This document shows positions 14,970 through 16,236 of a stretch of DNA of 16,236 bases, piece after piece. The notes under the pieces are model-generated. The model was not told the origin of the DNA and did no database searches. It was given only the letters and a program-made list of their open reading frames with translations. The DNA comes from JBCDCP01 sp039181495 (lineage in GTDB: Bacteria; Pseudomonadota; Alphaproteobacteria; Rhizobiales; Tepidamorphaceae). The position numbers and the translations under genes were made by a program. Numbering within the stretch: the first letter of the stretch is position 1; the number at the start of each line of letters is the position of its first letter. Location: contig JBCDCP010000069.1 in the NCBI GenBank assembly GCA_039181495.1, positions 1 to 16,236 of the forward strand, written 5' to 3'.

Positions 14970-15208
14970 TTATATATTAGGCGCCCGCGTCAACCACTGC
15001 CGTTGCAGTGCGAACACGATCCATCCGCGATGGCGCGATTCGCCGTAGACATAGCCAACAACCCCATCGACAGATGCGGCGAAAGCCGCGATAACCTCAA
15101 AGACCACGCCTCAAAATCCGCCTGAATGGCGGCAGGACCTTCAGGCTTGAACATCGTCGACACGAAAAAACCGTCGTCCGGCTCCAGACCCGCGCAGGGC
15201 CCAAACAT
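14970..15208 (-). pseudogene. Possible frameshifted small gene antisense to the ABC leader
   Basis: Frame 14970-15107 (GTG start, 45 codons) ends AASVDGVVGYVYGESRHRGW, IVFALQRQWLTRAPNI and a TAA. Just upstream, a different frame gives MFGPCAGLEPDDGFFVSTMF and KPEGPAAIQADFEA from an ATG at 15208. Removing one base near 15107 would join them into about 80 residues of ordinary-looking protein. Its ATG would overlap the ABC gene's ATG on the other strand. No family is recognised. Chance open frames in GC-rich DNA are the main alternative. Confidence 0.2.
14995..15145 (+). other. Run of short hairpins in the ABC transporter leader, possible structured RNA
   Basis: Four perfect inverted repeats with small loops follow each other: CACTGC-cgtt-GCAGTG (14995-15010), CCATC-cgc-GATGG (15021-15033), GCGGC-gaaa-GCCGC with a GNRA-type loop (15076-15089), and CCGCC-tgaat-GGCGG (15118-15132). 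The last is mutually exclusive with CCTGAA (15121-15126) pairing TTCAGG (15140-15145). I recognise no known RNA family. Short stems arise by chance in GC-rich DNA. Confidence 0.3.
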
Positions 15209-16236
15209 GACCGGGGCGGATAGTGCCGGCCAACAGCCACTGCTGGCCGTTCGTGACCTGCGCGTTGAGTTCGACTTGCGTGGTCGACCGCTCGAAGTGG
15301 TCAAGGGCGTGAGCTTTGATATCGAGCCGGGCAAAGTGACAGCGCTTGTTGGCGAATCAGGCTCTGGCAAATCAGTGATTTCACAGGCCGTTATGGGAAT
15401 TCTGCCCGAAAATGGCATCATCACCGGCGGCGACATCCTGTTCAACGATCCGGCCAAGCCGGGAGCGCCGACCAACATCGCTCACCTGCTGCCCTCCAGC
15501 AACGAGATGCGAAAGATCCGCGGCGGGCGGATTTCGATCATCTTTCAGGAGCCGATGACCTCGCTGTCGCCGGTGCACACCATCGGCAACCAGATCGAAG
15601 AGGCCCTGCGCCTTCATAGTGATGTGAGTCCCGCAGAGGCGCGGAAGGTCACCGAAGCAATGCTGGCCCGGGTTGGCTTTCCCTACCCCAGCCGCGCCTA
15701 TGACATGTACACATTTGAGCTGTCAGGCGGGCTGCGCCAGCGCGCGATGATCGCCATGGCGCTGATCTGCCGGCCGGCGCTGCTGATCGCGGACGAGCCA
15801 ACAACCGCACTGGATGTCACTGTTCAGGCGCAGGTGCTCGGCGTTTTGCGCGAATTGCAGGCCGAACTCGGCATGGCGCTGCTGCTGATCACTCATGATC
15901 TTGGAGTAGTTGCGAACATGGCCGACACGGTCGTGGTCATCTATCACGGCGAGATCATGGAAGCCGGCCCTGTCGACGACATCTACCGACGCCCGCAGCA
16001 CCCCTACCTGAAGGCTCTTCTCGCCGCCGTGCCGCACTTTGATATGAAGCCCGGAGAGCGGCTTGTATCGCTGCGCGACAAGAAGCCCATCGGCGATGCG
16101 GAAGAACTCAAGAAAAAAGCCATTGAAAACAAGGCCAAAGCGGCGGACCGCATGGCCAATCTGCCAGCTCTTCTAAGTGTGAAGACGCTCGAGAAGAGTT
16201 TTGTCTCAAAAAACAGCAGCGGTGGACTGTTTGGCA
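15207..16236 (+). CDS. Peptide-type ABC transporter ATP-binding protein, fused double ATPase, 3' end cut by window edge
   Basis: Cytoplasmic ATPase that powers uptake of oligopeptides or related solutes (Opp/Dpp/Gsi class). The first 343 residues are visible. ATPase 1: Walker A GESGSGKS (49-56), Q-loop Q114 in IIFQEPMTSLSP, signature LSGGLRQRA (172-180), Walker B LLIADEPTTALD with E197, and H230. RRPQHPYLKALLAAVP (261-276) is the oligopeptide-type C-terminal motif. A charged linker (about 280-318, rich in K and E) leads into LLSVKTLEKSFVSK, the start of a second ATPase domain, so the full gene should encode both domains as in GsiA or YejF. The ATG at 15207 has AGGG 7 nt upstream; an in-frame ATG at 15126 would add 27 unconserved residues. 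Partner permease genes are probably outside the window. Confidence 0.92.
   Translation, partial: MTGADSAGQQPLLAVRDLRVEFDLRGRPLEVVKGVSFDIEPGKVTALVGESGSGKSVISQAVMGILPENGIITGGDILFNDPAKPGAPTNIAHLLPSSNEMRKIRGGRISIIFQEPMTSLSPVHTIGNQIEEALRLHSDVSPAEARKVTEAMLARVGFPYPSRAYDMYTFELSGGLRQRAMIAMALICRPALLIADEPTTALDVTVQAQVLGVLRELQAELGMALLLITHDLGVVANMADTVVVIYHGEIMEAGPVDDIYRRPQHPYLKALLAAVPHFDMKPGERLVSLRDKKPIGDAEELKKKAIENKAKAADRMANLPALLSVKTLEKSFVSKNSSGGLFG

Larger units (their letters stand above)
14458..15206. other. Long intergenic region between porin and ABC transporter genes
   Basis: 749 bp without a confident gene. The porin side holds two candidate minus-strand promoters and an imperfect hairpin at about 14552-14579 (GCGGGAA with TTCCCCGC). 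An AT-rich island TATATATTA at 14971-14979 stands out in GC-rich DNA and could be a -10 for the plus-strand ABC gene, but no good -35 precedes it. Four short hairpins lie between it and the ABC gene. On the minus strand a 45-codon frame (14970-15107) reads like protein. Confidence 0.5.

Noticed and set aside
14968..14996. TTGACG and TATAAT on the minus strand near the AT-rich island, as a promoter
   Set aside because: The two hexamers are only 13 bp apart, too close for sigma-70.

Overview
The window reads as a chromosomal segment of a GC-rich alphaproteobacterium, most likely order Hyphomicrobiales (Rhizobiales). Three things point there: a porin of the rhizobial Porin_2 type, a helix-hairpin-helix tail of the kind attached to NuoE and ribosomal protein L21 in that group, and the housekeeping neighbourhood rel / rpoZ / NYN protein / uracil-DNA glycosylase / smpB / dapA / lytic transglycosylase, which I recall as a common arrangement in this order. 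Genus cannot be told from the sequence. No tRNA, rRNA, CRISPR array, insertion sequence or phage gene was seen.

Layout: (1) 1-1263, minus strand: rpoZ followed by the start of a bifunctional (p)ppGpp synthetase/hydrolase gene that runs off the left edge, with a strong hairpin between them. (2) 1617-2927, plus strand: a LabA-like NYN-domain protein and a family-5 Fe-S uracil-DNA glycosylase. (3) 2939-4930, minus strand: a dapA-smpB-peroxiredoxin run converging on the glycosylase. (4) 5296-8686, plus strand: a large periplasmic lytic transglycosylase and an alpha/beta hydrolase with a disordered N-terminal tail. (5) 8814-12786, minus strand: the least ordinary part of the window. It is a three-gene, probably co-transcribed unit: a 955-aa membrane-anchored protein with six ~122-residue BON-like repeats and an OmpA-type peptidoglycan-binding domain; a 30-aa single-span membrane peptide whose ribosome binding site overlaps the preceding stop codon; and a 304-aa membrane-anchored protein with one more copy of the same repeat plus a helix-hairpin-helix tail. 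(6) 13031-14457, minus strand: a porin gene with a textbook terminator and a long leader. (7) 15207-16236, plus strand: the first half of a fused two-ATPase ABC transporter protein for peptide-type substrates, preceded by 749 bp without a confident gene.

Functionally the left part is stringent-response, transcription, ribosome-rescue, DNA-repair and lysine/peptidoglycan-precursor housekeeping. The right part is mostly envelope: peptidoglycan turnover, a peptidoglycan-tethered repeat protein with membrane partners, an outer-membrane porin and a peptide importer. The best candidate for an undescribed system is the repeat-protein unit at 8814-12786. Its plan (BON + OmpA anchor, tiny membrane protein, further membrane protein) recalls the mycobacterial arfABC operon, but its repeat number and its helix-hairpin-helix partner are different.
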